A stretch of 64,000 bases of DNA, taken from positions 62,001 to 126,000 of the forward strand of contig NZ_JAMQOJ010000007.1 of NCBI RefSeq assembly GCF_031626495.1. The letters run 5' to 3'. The translations under genes were made by a program, and so were the position numbers. Positions 51,466 to 59,648 of this stretch are shown here, piece by piece (position 1 is the stretch's first letter; each line of letters starts with the position of its first letter). This DNA comes from Natrinema sp031626495. Lineage in GTDB: Archaea; Halobacteriota; Halobacteria; Halobacteriales; Natrialbaceae. A model generated the notes under the pieces. The model ran no database searches. It was not told the DNA's origin and was given only the letters and a program-made list of their open reading frames with translations.

Positions 51466-53211
51466 TCAGGCCCCGATCGACCAGAGCTGCGTGAGCAGGT
51501 ACCAGTTCAGCAGGTAGGTGACCACGAACGCGGCGAGGAAGACCAGACACAGGACGAACGTGCCGCGCATCTCGTAGGCGTGGACGGGGTCGTCGGGATC
51601 GGTGGCCATCGCCAGCCCGCCGTCGGCCACGAGATCGGCGTTGTCGCTCTGACTCTCGACGCGGTCGCCGAAGAGCAGCGAGCCGACCGCCAAGAGGACG
51701 AAGAGGACGCCGCCTGCGATGGCGAGCAGGGCGAAGACCCCGAAGAGCGCGAACAGCGGAGACGCGGCCGAGAGGCTGAACTCGGTGCCCGGGATGTTCC
51801 GGACGACCTCGGCGGTCCGGCGCGGGATGCCGTAGAGGATGCCGACGTACATCATCATCAGCACGGCCACGCCCATCGCGCCCGAGTAGAAGAACGGCTG
51901 AAGCGACGCGAGACGCTCGGAGATGTACTTGCGCATGAACATCGTCCGGATCACGAAGAAGACCAGGCCCATGAACGCGACCGTGGTCCCGAGAACGACG
52001 GTGCCGTGGAAGTGGCCGACCGTCGCGAACGTGTTGTGCCAGGTCATGTTGAGCTGCAACTGCCCCATCATGACGCCGGTGGTTCCGCCGAGGAAGCCGA
52101 AGAGGATGATCGAGAAGATCGTCGAGGCGAACACCGGATTCGTCCACGGAGCCGACGTGAGCCAGCCGAACAGGCCGCCGCCCTTGCCGCGCTTACGGCG
52201 GCCGGCTTCGATACCGGCCGGAATGGCGAAGGCGTGGATCAGGCTCGCGAACGTCGCGCCGTAGAACGCGTACGAGGTGTTCCAGAGCCGCCACCCGGTC
52301 GACACCGCGGGATCAGAGAGCAGGTGGTGGGCGGCACCGAGGTTGATGAAGAACAGGTAGAGGACGAACGCCGTCCGCGAGACCTTCTCGCTGACGACCT
52401 CCGCGCCCGCGACGACGTGAGTCAGGAAGTACCAGACCGCGATCATCGCCACGAGGTTGATCTGCTGGGTACCGTGGCCGATGATCCAGTACATCTGGCG
52501 GTACCAGGCCGCGTCCCACCACTCGATGATCTCGAGCCGCCACAGCATCGCCGGCGTGAACGCCACGAGCCCGCCGACCAGCGCCTCGACGGCGATGATC
52601 GACGTGACGAACGCGGCGAAGCTCACGAGCGGCAGCGTCCCGCCGGGGTTCTCGCGCTTCTCGAACCACATCGTCGCGAAGAACGGCAGCGCCGCGACGA
52701 CGGTGCCGAGAATGAAGACGATCGCGCCCGCGTAAAACAGCGGGTCGATCGGCATCGGGACGTAGGCGGTCAGCAGCGGCGGTTCGTTCGGTGCCTGCGT
52801 CGTCCAGATCGAGTAGTTGACCAACACCGCGCCGGCGGCCATGACGAGCCAGCCGGCCTTCGCGACCTTCGTCAGCGGCAAGCGCCTGCCGAGCACCATC
52901 GGGCCGCCAACGTAGAGGATGGCGATTTCCATGAACACCATCCAGAAGATCAGCAGATTCCAGGCGTGCAGGCTGAGGTGCTTGTAGAAGGCGTCGGGCC
53001 CGAGCAGGCCGACCGCCTCCCAGCGGGTCATCGCGACTGTAAAGGCGAATATTCCGCCGTACAGCAGGGCGACGACCGCCGTCAGGCCGAACAGCTTCAC
53101 GTGATTATCGACGGAGCGGTGGACCTCGAGCCCCGTCACGGAGCAGGTCCGGAAGCCGTCGTCGCGATACTCGTTGTCGAACAGACCGAGAACGTCTAGT
53201 TTGTGTGCCAT
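51466..53211 (-). CDS. Heme-copper oxidase superfamily catalytic subunit, probably NO reductase (eNOR-like)
   Basis: A 581-residue protein with 13-14 membrane helices. All six metal-binding His are present: H82 (LSLHAWN) and H402 for the low-spin heme, H400 (VGHFHG) for the active-site heme, H246 (IGHGTQQ), H295 and H296 (LGAAHHL) for CuB/FeB. But the Tyr cross-linked to the CuB His in oxygen reductases (HPEVY pattern) is Gln250 here. Without that Tyr, O2 reduction is not expected; families with this change (eNOR, as I recall it) reduce NO. TWHNTFATVGHFH resembles ba3-type enzymes. It overlaps the CuA subunit gene by 3 bp and lies near nirK, which supports a denitrification role. An oxygen reductase is the main alternative. 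Confidence 0.75.
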   Translation of the reverse strand: MAHKLDVLGLFDNEYRDDGFRTCSVTGLEVHRSVDNHVKLFGLTAVVALLYGGIFAFTVAMTRWEAVGLLGPDAFYKHLSLHAWNLLIFWMVFMEIAILYVGGPMVLGRRLPLTKVAKAGWLVMAAGAVLVNYSIWTTQAPNEPPLLTAYVPMPIDPLFYAGAIVFILGTVVAALPFFATMWFEKRENPGGTLPLVSFAAFVTSIIAVEALVGGLVAFTPAMLWRLEIIEWWDAAWYRQMYWIIGHGTQQINLVAMIAVWYFLTHVVAGAEVVSEKVSRTAFVLYLFFINLGAAHHLLSDPAVSTGWRLWNTSYAFYGATFASLIHAFAIPAGIEAGRRKRGKGGGLFGWLTSAPWTNPVFASTIFSIILFGFLGGTTGVMMGQLQLNMTWHNTFATVGHFHGTVVLGTTVAFMGLVFFVIRTMFMRKYISERLASLQPFFYSGAMGVAVLMMMYVGILYGIPRRTAEVVRNIPGTEFSLSAASPLFALFGVFALLAIAGGVLFVLLAVGSLLFGDRVESQSDNADLVADGGLAMATDPDDPVHAYEMRGTFVLCLVFLAAFVVTYLLNWYLLTQLWSIGA

Positions 53212-53756
53212 CAGTCTCCCTCCTCCACGACGATCGTGCCGTGCATGGTCCGGTGCCCCTGGCCGCAGAACTCGTTACAGATGATGTGGTACGTACCCGG
53301 CTCGTCGAACGTCATCGGGACGACCCACTCGTAGCCGGGCAGCACCTGCAGGTTGATCTGCTTGCTGAGCGCGTCCTCGGGCCGCAGCGAGAAGCCGTGC
53401 TGGACGTCGAGGGAACTGAGGTGGATGTCGTACTCCGTTCCCGTCTCGAGGACGACCGGTGCGCCGTCCCACTGGAAGCGCATCGCGTTGAGGTAGACGT
53501 CCGTTCCCGGCGGGACGAGCCCGTTCTCGGTCTCGGTCGCCTCTTCCTTGTACGCGCTCATTTTCTCCTGATACTTCTCGGCGTCGACCTCGAACGTCTC
53601 GCCGATCGGGTTCTGATCGCCGACGCGCGTCCAGGCGCTCATCCAGCCGAAGAGGATGAGCGACCAGGCGGCACCGAGGCCGAGCCAGATCGACTCGCGT
53701 CTGTTGACGGATTGATTCCACCAGTTGCCTTCGGGAGGTTTGATCGGTGACGTCAT
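53211..53756 (-). CDS. CuA-containing subunit II of the heme-copper complex
   Basis: A 181-residue protein: one N-terminal membrane helix (WLGLGAAWSLILFGWMSAW, about 24-42), a charged linker, and a cupredoxin domain with a complete binuclear CuA site, H120 (DVQHGFS), C160, E162, C164, H168 and M171 in the pattern CNEFCGQGHRTM. It accepts electrons, probably from halocyanin, and passes them to the catalytic subunit. An intact CuA site is unlike standard cNOR or qNOR and supports a NOR derived from B-type oxidases. Its start is 4 bp after the stop of the 49-residue gene. Confidence 0.9.
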   Translation of the reverse strand: MTSPIKPPEGNWWNQSVNRRESIWLGLGAAWSLILFGWMSAWTRVGDQNPIGETFEVDAEKYQEKMSAYKEEATETENGLVPPGTDVYLNAMRFQWDGAPVVLETGTEYDIHLSSLDVQHGFSLRPEDALSKQINLQVLPGYEWVVPMTFDEPGTYHIICNEFCGQGHRTMHGTIVVEEGD

Positions 53757-53760
53757 CGAA

Positions 53761-53910
53761 TCACCCCATCGGGACCGAGAACACGTCGATCCATCCCCAC
53801 GCGACGTACGAAATCGCGAAGAACACGAGTGCCGCCGCTGCGAGGAGCCAGATACGGTTGTACAGTCGTTGCATCGTCGGTGTCGGTTCGTCTGCGTGTG
53901 ACCCAGTCAT
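53761..53910 (-). CDS. 49-residue one-helix membrane protein, first gene of the NOR-like operon
   Basis: A small protein: polar N-terminus (MTGSHADEPTPTMQRLYN) and one membrane helix (RIWLLAAAALVFFAISYVAWGW). ATG 53910 has GAAGGAG directly before it. Single-helix proteins of this size act as subunit IIa or assembly factors in ba3-type oxidases, which suits its position just before the CuA subunit. A longer frame from 54015 is rejected because it would run through the promoter and operator-like sequence. Confidence 0.75.
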   Translation of the reverse strand: MTGSHADEPTPTMQRLYNRIWLLAAAALVFFAISYVAWGWIDVFSVPMG

Positions 53911-53921
53911 CTCCTTCGGCC

Positions 53922-53933
53922 GGAACTCGTTCT
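53922..53933. promoter_or_regulatory. Candidate operator before the NOR-like operon (GGAACTCGTTCT)
   Basis: Core GAAC-TC-GTTC matches the recurring motif; the outer bases differ. It lies 12 bp upstream of the operon's first ATG, on the leader or start site. AATATGTG at about 53950 may be the TATA box. Confidence 0.4.
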
Positions 53934-54040
53934 GAAAGCCGCATAGCCGTTCTCCCGCACATATTCCCCCGCGCGTAGCGCGAGCACAGCGGCGTCGCTC
54001 CGCGGCGATTCGCACTGAAAAAGACCCCTTATCCGCCGGG

Positions 54041-54709
54041 TCAGCCGAGGGCGACGTACAGCTGGCCGACGCCCGCGACCACGAGGACTGCGCCCGCGAC
54101 GCGAACCACGCGGTCGACGTAGCCGGCGAGCCGCCCGGCCCCGAGCGCGTAGCCGAACGCGGTCGCCACCGTGACCGCGACCGTGAGGACGCCGAAGCCG
54201 ATTGCGTACGTGCCCAGCACTAGCGCCGTCTCGAGCGGCGGCATGGTCAGCGACCGCAGCGCCAGCGCCAGGAACAGCGGCAGCACGCAGGCCGTCGCCG
54301 CCAGCGCGTACATCGCGCCGAAGAGCCCGAACCCGAGGACGGTCGATCGACGCTCGGGCAGGAGGACGTGGACGGCGCCACTCCCGCCGTAGAGCACCCA
54401 GATCCCGAGTCCGATCAGTGCGATTCCGACGCCGACCTCGAGCAGGGGAAGCACTCGCCCGACGGCTTCGCCGGCGACGAGCGCGGCCAGCGACAGCGCG
54501 CTGAGGACGGCGATCGCCCCGAACGCCGCCGCGAACCCGCGGACGAGGGTCCCGGACAGCGGCGGGGATTCCTCGCCGGTCGCGGCGACGTAGTACCCGA
54601 CGTAGCCGGGCAACAGCGCGTACGCACACGGCGAGAAGAATGTGGCCACGCCGGCGCCGAGGGCGAACACCATCGCGCCGACGAGTTCGCCGCTCGCCAT
54701 CTCACTCAC
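54041..54709 (-). CDS. ccdA: CcdA/DsbD-like thiol-disulfide membrane transporter
   Basis: A 222-residue protein with six membrane helices. FFSPCAYALLPGYVGYYVAATG holds the first conserved Cys in the SPCxxxLLPG motif and TACVLPLFLALAL the second, the pair that shuttles reducing power across the membrane in CcdA/DsbD. The electrons would go to the adjacent TlpA-like protein, which overlaps it by 8 bp, to keep cysteines of copper proteins (SCO, CuA) reduced. Third gene of the SCO operon. Confidence 0.88.
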   Translation of the reverse strand: MSEMASGELVGAMVFALGAGVATFFSPCAYALLPGYVGYYVAATGEESPPLSGTLVRGFAAAFGAIAVLSALSLAALVAGEAVGRVLPLLEVGVGIALIGLGIWVLYGGSGAVHVLLPERRSTVLGFGLFGAMYALAATACVLPLFLALALRSLTMPPLETALVLGTYAIGFGVLTVAVTVATAFGYALGAGRLAGYVDRVVRVAGAVLVVAGVGQLYVALG

Positions 54710-55229
54710 CCCGCGCGTCGGCGATGGCCGACGCGATCTCGTCGGCCGACTTCTCGCCCCGGCCCGACCAGGTCACGACGTTCGACTCGTCTATGACGAA
54801 CGCGTAGGGGACCCCCGAGGCGTCGAGCGCCTCCGTCAGCTCGAGGTCCGAGTCGAGGGCGACGGGCCAGTTGCCGCCGTGATCGCGCCACCAGTTCGCG
54901 ACGTCGTCGCGAGTGATGGTGTTGCCGACCGGTTCGCTCGTCACGGAGACGAACTGCACGTCGTCGACGCCTTCGTGGACCTCGGCGAGCGTGGGCATCA
55001 TTCCTTCGCAGACGGTACACCAGGTGGCGAACAGTTCGACGAACGTCACCCGACCGCGCTCGGGGATGGCCGCGGTTCCCGCCTCGCTTCCGGGCGCGTC
55101 GATCGTCTCGAGTTCGACCGGGTCGACGGCGTCGCCGCTCTCGAGGGGGTTCCAGCCGTTGACCGCGGCCGCGCCGCCGCCGAGGACGGCGAGGCCGGCG
55201 GCTCCTGCGAGGACCTCGCGACGGCGCAT
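54702..55229 (-). CDS. TlpA-like extracytoplasmic thioredoxin
   Basis: A 175-residue thioredoxin-fold protein with an N-terminal Tat-type signal or anchor (RRREVLAGAAGLAVLGGGAAAV) and redox site WCTVC (ELFATWCTVCEGMMPTL, about 70-74). The cis-Pro loop is GVPYAFVID. Expected to reduce the CuA or SCO cysteines during copper insertion, using electrons from CcdA. The gene starts 3 bp after the SCO stop. Confidence 0.9.
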   Translation of the reverse strand: MRRREVLAGAAGLAVLGGGAAAVNGWNPLESGDAVDPVELETIDAPGSEAGTAAIPERGRVTFVELFATWCTVCEGMMPTLAEVHEGVDDVQFVSVTSEPVGNTITRDDVANWWRDHGGNWPVALDSDLELTEALDASGVPYAFVIDESNVVTWSGRGEKSADEIASAIADARGE

Positions 55230-55232
55230 GGT

Positions 55233-56009
55233 CTACCACCCCTCGACGACGGCGCGGGCGTCTTCCAAGATGTCGTTGCCGGGCGGGGAGCCGCCGGTGT
55301 AGGCCCGCTCGACGACGCCGTCTCTGTTCACCAACAGGATCAACGACGTGTGGACGAAGTGGCGAGCGTGGTCGCCGTGCTCGCTCTCGTTCATCCCCCC
55401 GTCGGTGCTGTTGGTACTATTCATGCTGTCGCCGCCCATTCCGCCCGAATCACCGCCCTGTTCGAACGCGACGCCGAACGTATCTTCGACGACGGCGCGG
55501 GCGTCCTCGGGAGTCTCCGGCCGCAGGAAGTACCAGTTACCGGCGTCGTAGTCGACGCCGTGTTTCTCGCCGTACTCCTGAAGCACCTCGGCGGTGTCGT
55601 ACTCGGGGTCGAACGTCGTCGTGAGGAAGGCGATCTCGTCCCCGTAGCCGCGCTCGCGGGCGTCGGCCTGAACCCGGCGCAGTGCCGCGGTCAGCCCCGG
55701 ACAGACCGTCGTACAGCTGGTATAGATGAACGTCAGCATGACGTGACGGTCGCCGGTGAACTCCGTGGTCGTCACCGACCGGTCGTGTAGCGGCGCCGGG
55801 ACGGTCGCCTCGGGAATCGCCTCCCCGTAGATCGGATGCGGGAGGTCGGCGTTCTTGATGCGGTCGTGGTTCTCGGGCGGCGAGAGGACGGTGTCATCGT
55901 CGCCGCCGGAGGTGCTCATCTGTGTACAACCCGCGAGGGACGCGGCGACTGCAGCCGCGCCCGTCGCGCGAAGGAACGTTCGCCTGTCGAGGGGAGCGGA
56001 CGGGGTCAT
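55233..56009 (-). CDS. SCO1/SenC copper chaperone
   Basis: A 258-residue lipoprotein: Tat signal RRTFLRATGAAAVAASLAG and lipobox Cys at 28 (AGCTQ). The SCO thioredoxin fold has the copper-binding CxxxC in FIYTSCTTVCPGLTAAL (about 120-124) and TTFDPEYDTAEVLQEYGE. A Ser/Met/Gly-rich insert (GGDSGGMGGDSMNSTNSTD) near 215 with several Met may add copper binding. The expected third ligand His, usually C-terminal, could be in HFVHTSLILLVN. It heads the SCO-TlpA-CcdA operon, and an operator-like motif lies 70 bp upstream. Confidence 0.92.
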   Translation of the reverse strand: MTPSAPLDRRTFLRATGAAAVAASLAGCTQMSTSGGDDDTVLSPPENHDRIKNADLPHPIYGEAIPEATVPAPLHDRSVTTTEFTGDRHVMLTFIYTSCTTVCPGLTAALRRVQADARERGYGDEIAFLTTTFDPEYDTAEVLQEYGEKHGVDYDAGNWYFLRPETPEDARAVVEDTFGVAFEQGGDSGGMGGDSMNSTNSTDGGMNESEHGDHARHFVHTSLILLVNRDGVVERAYTGGSPPGNDILEDARAVVEGW

Positions 56010-56078
56010 GGTACGGGTGAATCTATGTATTCAGTGAGGTAATACGCCGCCAGGATTCTCGAGGGACGGGAAATAATA

Positions 56079-56090
56079 CGAACTTGTTCG
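56079..56090. promoter_or_regulatory. Candidate operator before the SCO operon (CGAACTTGTTCG)
   Basis: Exact CGAAC-N2-GTTCG. On the transcribed strand it is followed at once by TATTATTT (56068-56078), a likely TATA box, so the motif lies just upstream of the core promoter, the place expected for an activator site. The SCO ATG is about 60 bp downstream of the TATA box. Confidence 0.6.
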
Positions 56091-56171
56091 GCTCGAATCC
56101 GGGAGTCGTCGTCAGCGTTATTCGCGGCCGAAGCAGGAGTACTGCACCGCTCTCGAGCGACTGCGGGCCGG

Positions 56172-56765
56172 TCAGGAGTCCGAACCCGCCTCGAGAACGG
56201 GACGCGTTTGCTCGTTGAACATCTCGATCGCCCGGGCAGCCTGTGACGGCATGTCGGGCTGGGGATCGGCCATCGCTGGCTCGTCGTCGGGGTCGGGCCA
56301 GCCGACGACGACGCGGCCGATGTTCCCCGCGACCTCGTGGGACGTACAGACCTGCTGGGTGTCGACGTAATCGTAGACGCCCTCCTGATCGAACGTCTTC
56401 TCGTACTCCGAGCCGACGCCGGTCAGTCGCGGGCTGCCCCAGTCTGCGACGCCGTTCGGGGAGCGGTGTGGCTCGTGACCGTCCTCGTGGTACGCGGTGA
56501 TGTCGTGGCGCCCCGTCTCGACGAGCCACTCGACGGTTCCGCCGACGACCACGTGGACGACTTGCGGATCGAATTCGGGGTACGGTTCCGACGACGCCGT
56601 CACGGTGATCCGCTCAGCGGGCGTCCCCGGCTCGCCGGCGTTCTCCGGCACCTCGTCGTCGCCGTCGCTCGAGCGATCGGTGACGCGCTCGAGACAGCCC
56701 GCGAGGGCGAGCCCGGCTGCGCAGGCGGACGATCGAAGGACGCTGCGGCGAGACGTGGATGTCAT
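56172..56765 (-). CDS. Halocyanin-like cupredoxin with altered copper site
   Basis: A 197-residue lipoprotein: Tat signal RRSVLRSSACAAGLALAG and lipobox Cys24, acidic linker, and a cupredoxin domain (about 50-155). Copper ligands: H87 (ETGRHDITAYH), C140 and H143 (QQVCTSHEVAGNIG). The axial Met of halocyanins (C-x2-H-x4-M) is Asn148 here. That should change potential and colour of the site, or reflect a non-electron role. It lies 75 bp after nirK on the same strand, so it may be the electron donor to NirK or the NOR-like complex. The C-terminus (155-197) is an unusual helical tail. Confidence 0.82.
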   Translation of the reverse strand: MTSTSRRSVLRSSACAAGLALAGCLERVTDRSSDGDDEVPENAGEPGTPAERITVTASSEPYPEFDPQVVHVVVGGTVEWLVETGRHDITAYHEDGHEPHRSPNGVADWGSPRLTGVGSEYEKTFDQEGVYDYVDTQQVCTSHEVAGNIGRVVVGWPDPDDEPAMADPQPDMPSQAARAIEMFNEQTRPVLEAGSDS

Positions 56766-56840
56766 GATTGTGTGGGTGGGGTGGGGTCAGAGAGCGATGC
56801 ACCAGTCGTGGCCGTCTGTGACGGGATGGCCCGTCACGAC

Positions 56841-57941
56841 TCACGGATCGGGATTGAAGATCTCGGGTTTGGGCTCGCCTTCGACGTCGACGATCCCGAG
56901 CGCGCCGCGGTGGACGACTCGCGAGAGCGCGTGGTCGACGATCTTGACCGGGCCTGGCACGGGGAACTCCATGACGCCGGCGGTGGTAGTACCGGGCGAG
57001 ACGGGCGTGGTTTCGATGTTGTTAGCGGGTTCGCTGAGCAGGTCGCCGTCGCGGTAGAGGTCGCTCCAGACGTTGCCGATCGGGTGGAGCGAGCTCAGCA
57101 GGTTCGGACCGCCGTTGGCGAAGTAGACCCGGGCGGTTTCGCCGGTGTTGGCTTTCATCGGGCCGGCGGCGTCGGCGGTGAAGCCGTAGGCCTGGCCGTT
57201 GAAGACGACGTAGGTGGGCTCTTCGCGCTTCATCGCGTCGTGGTCGAAGCCGTGGTGGCCCTGCTGGCCGACCTCGCCGGTGGTGTAGATCTCGTGCTGG
57301 CCGAGGTAGAACTCGTGGTCGACCTCGGGCAGTCCGTCCTCGGGCTCGACGAGGATCGAGCCGAACATCCCGCTACTGATGTGCATGTCCATCGCGGGGA
57401 CCGCACAGTGGTAGATGAACACGCCGGGGTACTCCGCGCGGAACTGGATCTGGGTCGGGTCGTCGTCGGGCGCGATCGTCGTCGCGTCCGCGCCCCCACC
57501 GGGCCCGTAGACCGCGTGGAAGTCCATGTTGTGCATCGCCGCGTTCATGTCCTCGGGGACGTCGAAGGTGAGGTTGACCGTGTCACCGCGGCGCACCCGG
57601 AGCATCGGTCCGGGCACCTGCCCCTCGAAAGTCATGTAATCGAAGGTGACGCCGGGTTCGATCTCCGCGGTCACCTTCTGTGTCTGGATCGTCACGTCGT
57701 GTGTCCGCGGCGAGTTCCAGTCGACCGGGTCTGGAATGTCCGTGGGGTCGCGTGCGATCTGGTCGACGTCGACCGACTTCGCCGCCGGCAGTCCCTCCTC
57801 GTCCGTGTTGTCGTTTCCGCCGTTTCCGCTGTTCGCTCCGTCGCCCGATTCGTCACCGCCCAGGCAGCCGGCCACCGCCAGCGCGCCGGCCGCACCCATC
57901 GCCTGCAAGAACCGTCGTCGGTGAGCGTTACTTTGGGTCAT
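56841..57941 (-). CDS. nirK: Copper-containing nitrite reductase NirK
   Basis: A 366-residue lipoprotein-anchored NirK reducing nitrite to NO. Tat signal RRRFLQAMGAAGALAVAG with lipobox Cys26, then two cupredoxin domains. Type 1 copper: H137, C179, H187, M192 (AAMHNMDFH, YHCAVPAMDMHISSGM). Type 2 copper: H142, H178 and H337 (VDHALSRV). Catalytic Asp140 and His286 (SSLHPIGN) are intact, so the enzyme should be active. It belongs to the class I haloarchaeal type. A TATA box lies about 100 bp upstream; no CGAAC-N2-GTTCG site is seen at its promoter. Confidence 0.96.
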   Translation of the reverse strand: MTQSNAHRRRFLQAMGAAGALAVAGCLGGDESGDGANSGNGGNDNTDEEGLPAAKSVDVDQIARDPTDIPDPVDWNSPRTHDVTIQTQKVTAEIEPGVTFDYMTFEGQVPGPMLRVRRGDTVNLTFDVPEDMNAAMHNMDFHAVYGPGGGADATTIAPDDDPTQIQFRAEYPGVFIYHCAVPAMDMHISSGMFGSILVEPEDGLPEVDHEFYLGQHEIYTTGEVGQQGHHGFDHDAMKREEPTYVVFNGQAYGFTADAAGPMKANTGETARVYFANGGPNLLSSLHPIGNVWSDLYRDGDLLSEPANNIETTPVSPGTTTAGVMEFPVPGPVKIVDHALSRVVHRGALGIVDVEGEPKPEIFNPDP

Positions 57942-58040
57942 CGTCTTACACTCGGATAGAGGGGAGACATACGTTCAATAGTAGTGACGGTTCCCGGACA
58001 TTGGCAATCGAATCGACAGTTCCCGCTATATCGTGGGCAG

Positions 58041-58050
58041 TTATATACCC
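58041..58050 (-). promoter_or_regulatory. TATA box of nirK
   Basis: GGGTATATAA on the minus strand, about 100 bp before the nirK ATG, implies a leader of roughly 75 nt. It is the only strong TATA element in the 158 bp between nirK and the end of the CtaA-CtaB gene. Confidence 0.5.
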
Positions 58051-58099
58051 CACCAGTGATAGAATCGGAAGCACGCGGTGGAACGAAGATCGAGAGCCG

Positions 58100-59569
58100 C
58101 TAGCCGGCGATCACGAGCGTCTCGAGGACGATCGCGAGGAGGATCGCGCCGAGGTAGTAGTTCGAGACGTAAAACGAGCGCAGGGCGACCTCGTCGGTCG
58201 GCCGACGGTACTGTCGGATCACCGATCGGAGGAAGACGGCACCGAGGGCGATCGACGTGCTCGCGTAGACGGGACCGAGCCCGGCCACCCAGCCGAGGAC
58301 GCTCGCGGCCAACAGCGTCGCCCCCAGATAGAGGGCAACGTGTCGGCGCGCGGCCAGCACTCCCTCGACGACTGGGAACATCGGGAAGCCACCACGCGCG
58401 TAATCTTCACGATAGGCGATCGCGAGGCTGTAGAAGTGAGCGGGCGTCCAGAGGAAGATCACCGCGGCGAGGGCGATCGCGGGCGGCCCGACGCCGCCCG
58501 TGACGGCTACCCAGCCGATGACCGCGGGCAGGGCACCTGCACCGCCCCCGAGCACCGTGTTCCAGGCCGTGTTCGGCTTCAGGACGACCGTGTAGAGCGC
58601 CGCGTAGTAGGCGATCGCAGCGAGGGTCAGCGCCGCGGCCAGCAGGTTCACCCAGACCACGAGGACGGCCATCGAGACGAGCGCGAGCCCGACGCCGAAC
58701 GCCAGCGCGTTCCGGGCCGGCACGAGGTCGTGAACCAGCGGCCGATCCGACGTGCGGTTCATCCGCCGGTCGCGGTCGCGCTCGTAGACGTGGTTGAACG
58801 TGCCGCTCGCGCCGATAGCGAGCACGCCGCCGGCCAGCGTGGCGACGACGGTCGTCGGCTCGAGCGACGCGCCGGTCAGCGTCGCGAGCCCCATTCCCGC
58901 GACCGCGACGAGACAGAGCAACCACATCAGCCGCGGTTTGGTGAGCGTCAGGTACGCGCCGGCCGTCTGTTTGAGGCGGTCGATACGGCCGTCCGGACGG
59001 TCGGCCGTGGCGCCGGTATCGGGTGCGTCGGCGGCACCCTCGCCGGCGCTCGGAACGGGGTCCGCCGGCTCGAGCGCGTCGGTCTCCATCGATTCGTCGC
59101 GTGCGTCGTCCTCGAGCGCTCGGACGAGGGCCACGAGGAGACACGCGAAGATGACCATCGCGAGGATCAGGTGGAGCCCGCTCACACCCGCGGGACCGCC
59201 GACGACGAGGGCGGCACCGAGGACGACCTGAACCGGAAAGAGGACGAGCGCCGCGCCGACGAGGCCCGCGACGCGGCGGCCGACGTCGACCCGCCGAACG
59301 GCGAGGGCCGACGCGATCACGAGGAGGCCGGTCACCAGCGCCGCCGCACGGTGGCCCCAGAAGAGGAGCGTACCGCCGGCGAGCGAGCCGAGCGTCGAAT
59401 CGGTCGCACAGCTCGGCCAGGTGGTACAGGTCGCTGCGCCGTCGGTGGTCGCGACGGCGGTCCCGAGCGCGACGAGGACGTACGCCGCGATCGTCGTCGT
59501 CGCGAGCAAGTCGGTGAACCGTCGCCGGTCGCGGTCGTCTCTCATCTGATTGGTCTGTTCGTCGATCAT
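58100..59569 (-). CDS. ctaB: Heme A synthase-like / heme O synthase fusion (CtaA-CtaB)
   Basis: A 489-residue fused membrane protein. Residues about 15-165 form a half-size COX15/CtaA-like four-helix unit (FTDLLATTTIAAYVLVALG, CTTWPSC, FWGHRAAALVTGLLV, GLHLILAMVIFACLLVAL, with His in WGHR and GLHL). After an acidic linker (165-205), residues 210-489 are a UbiA-type protoheme IX farnesyltransferase with NHVYERDRDRRMNRTSDRP and a second Asp motif. The C-terminal part makes heme O for the heme-copper complex; the N-terminal part lacks a second CtaA half, so it may form a dimer to make heme A or be regulatory. This fusion is known in haloarchaea. Confidence 0.9.
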   Translation of the reverse strand: MIDEQTNQMRDDRDRRRFTDLLATTTIAAYVLVALGTAVATTDGAATCTTWPSCATDSTLGSLAGGTLLFWGHRAAALVTGLLVIASALAVRRVDVGRRVAGLVGAALVLFPVQVVLGAALVVGGPAGVSGLHLILAMVIFACLLVALVRALEDDARDESMETDALEPADPVPSAGEGAADAPDTGATADRPDGRIDRLKQTAGAYLTLTKPRLMWLLCLVAVAGMGLATLTGASLEPTTVVATLAGGVLAIGASGTFNHVYERDRDRRMNRTSDRPLVHDLVPARNALAFGVGLALVSMAVLVVWVNLLAAALTLAAIAYYAALYTVVLKPNTAWNTVLGGGAGALPAVIGWVAVTGGVGPPAIALAAVIFLWTPAHFYSLAIAYREDYARGGFPMFPVVEGVLAARRHVALYLGATLLAASVLGWVAGLGPVYASTSIALGAVFLRSVIRQYRRPTDEVALRSFYVSNYYLGAILLAIVLETLVIAG

Positions 59570-59648
59570 CGCTCGAGTGCGGTCTGGTACATAGTGGTCG
59601 TTGGTACGGTCCGCCGCTGAATCGCCGAGCGGCTCGGCGGCGCGAGTC

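Noticed and set aside
51580..53199. 539-codon plus-strand frame opposite the NOR-like catalytic gene
   Set aside because: His/Arg/Glu-rich antisense shadow without domains; the minus-strand gene has all six heme/copper His and operon structure.
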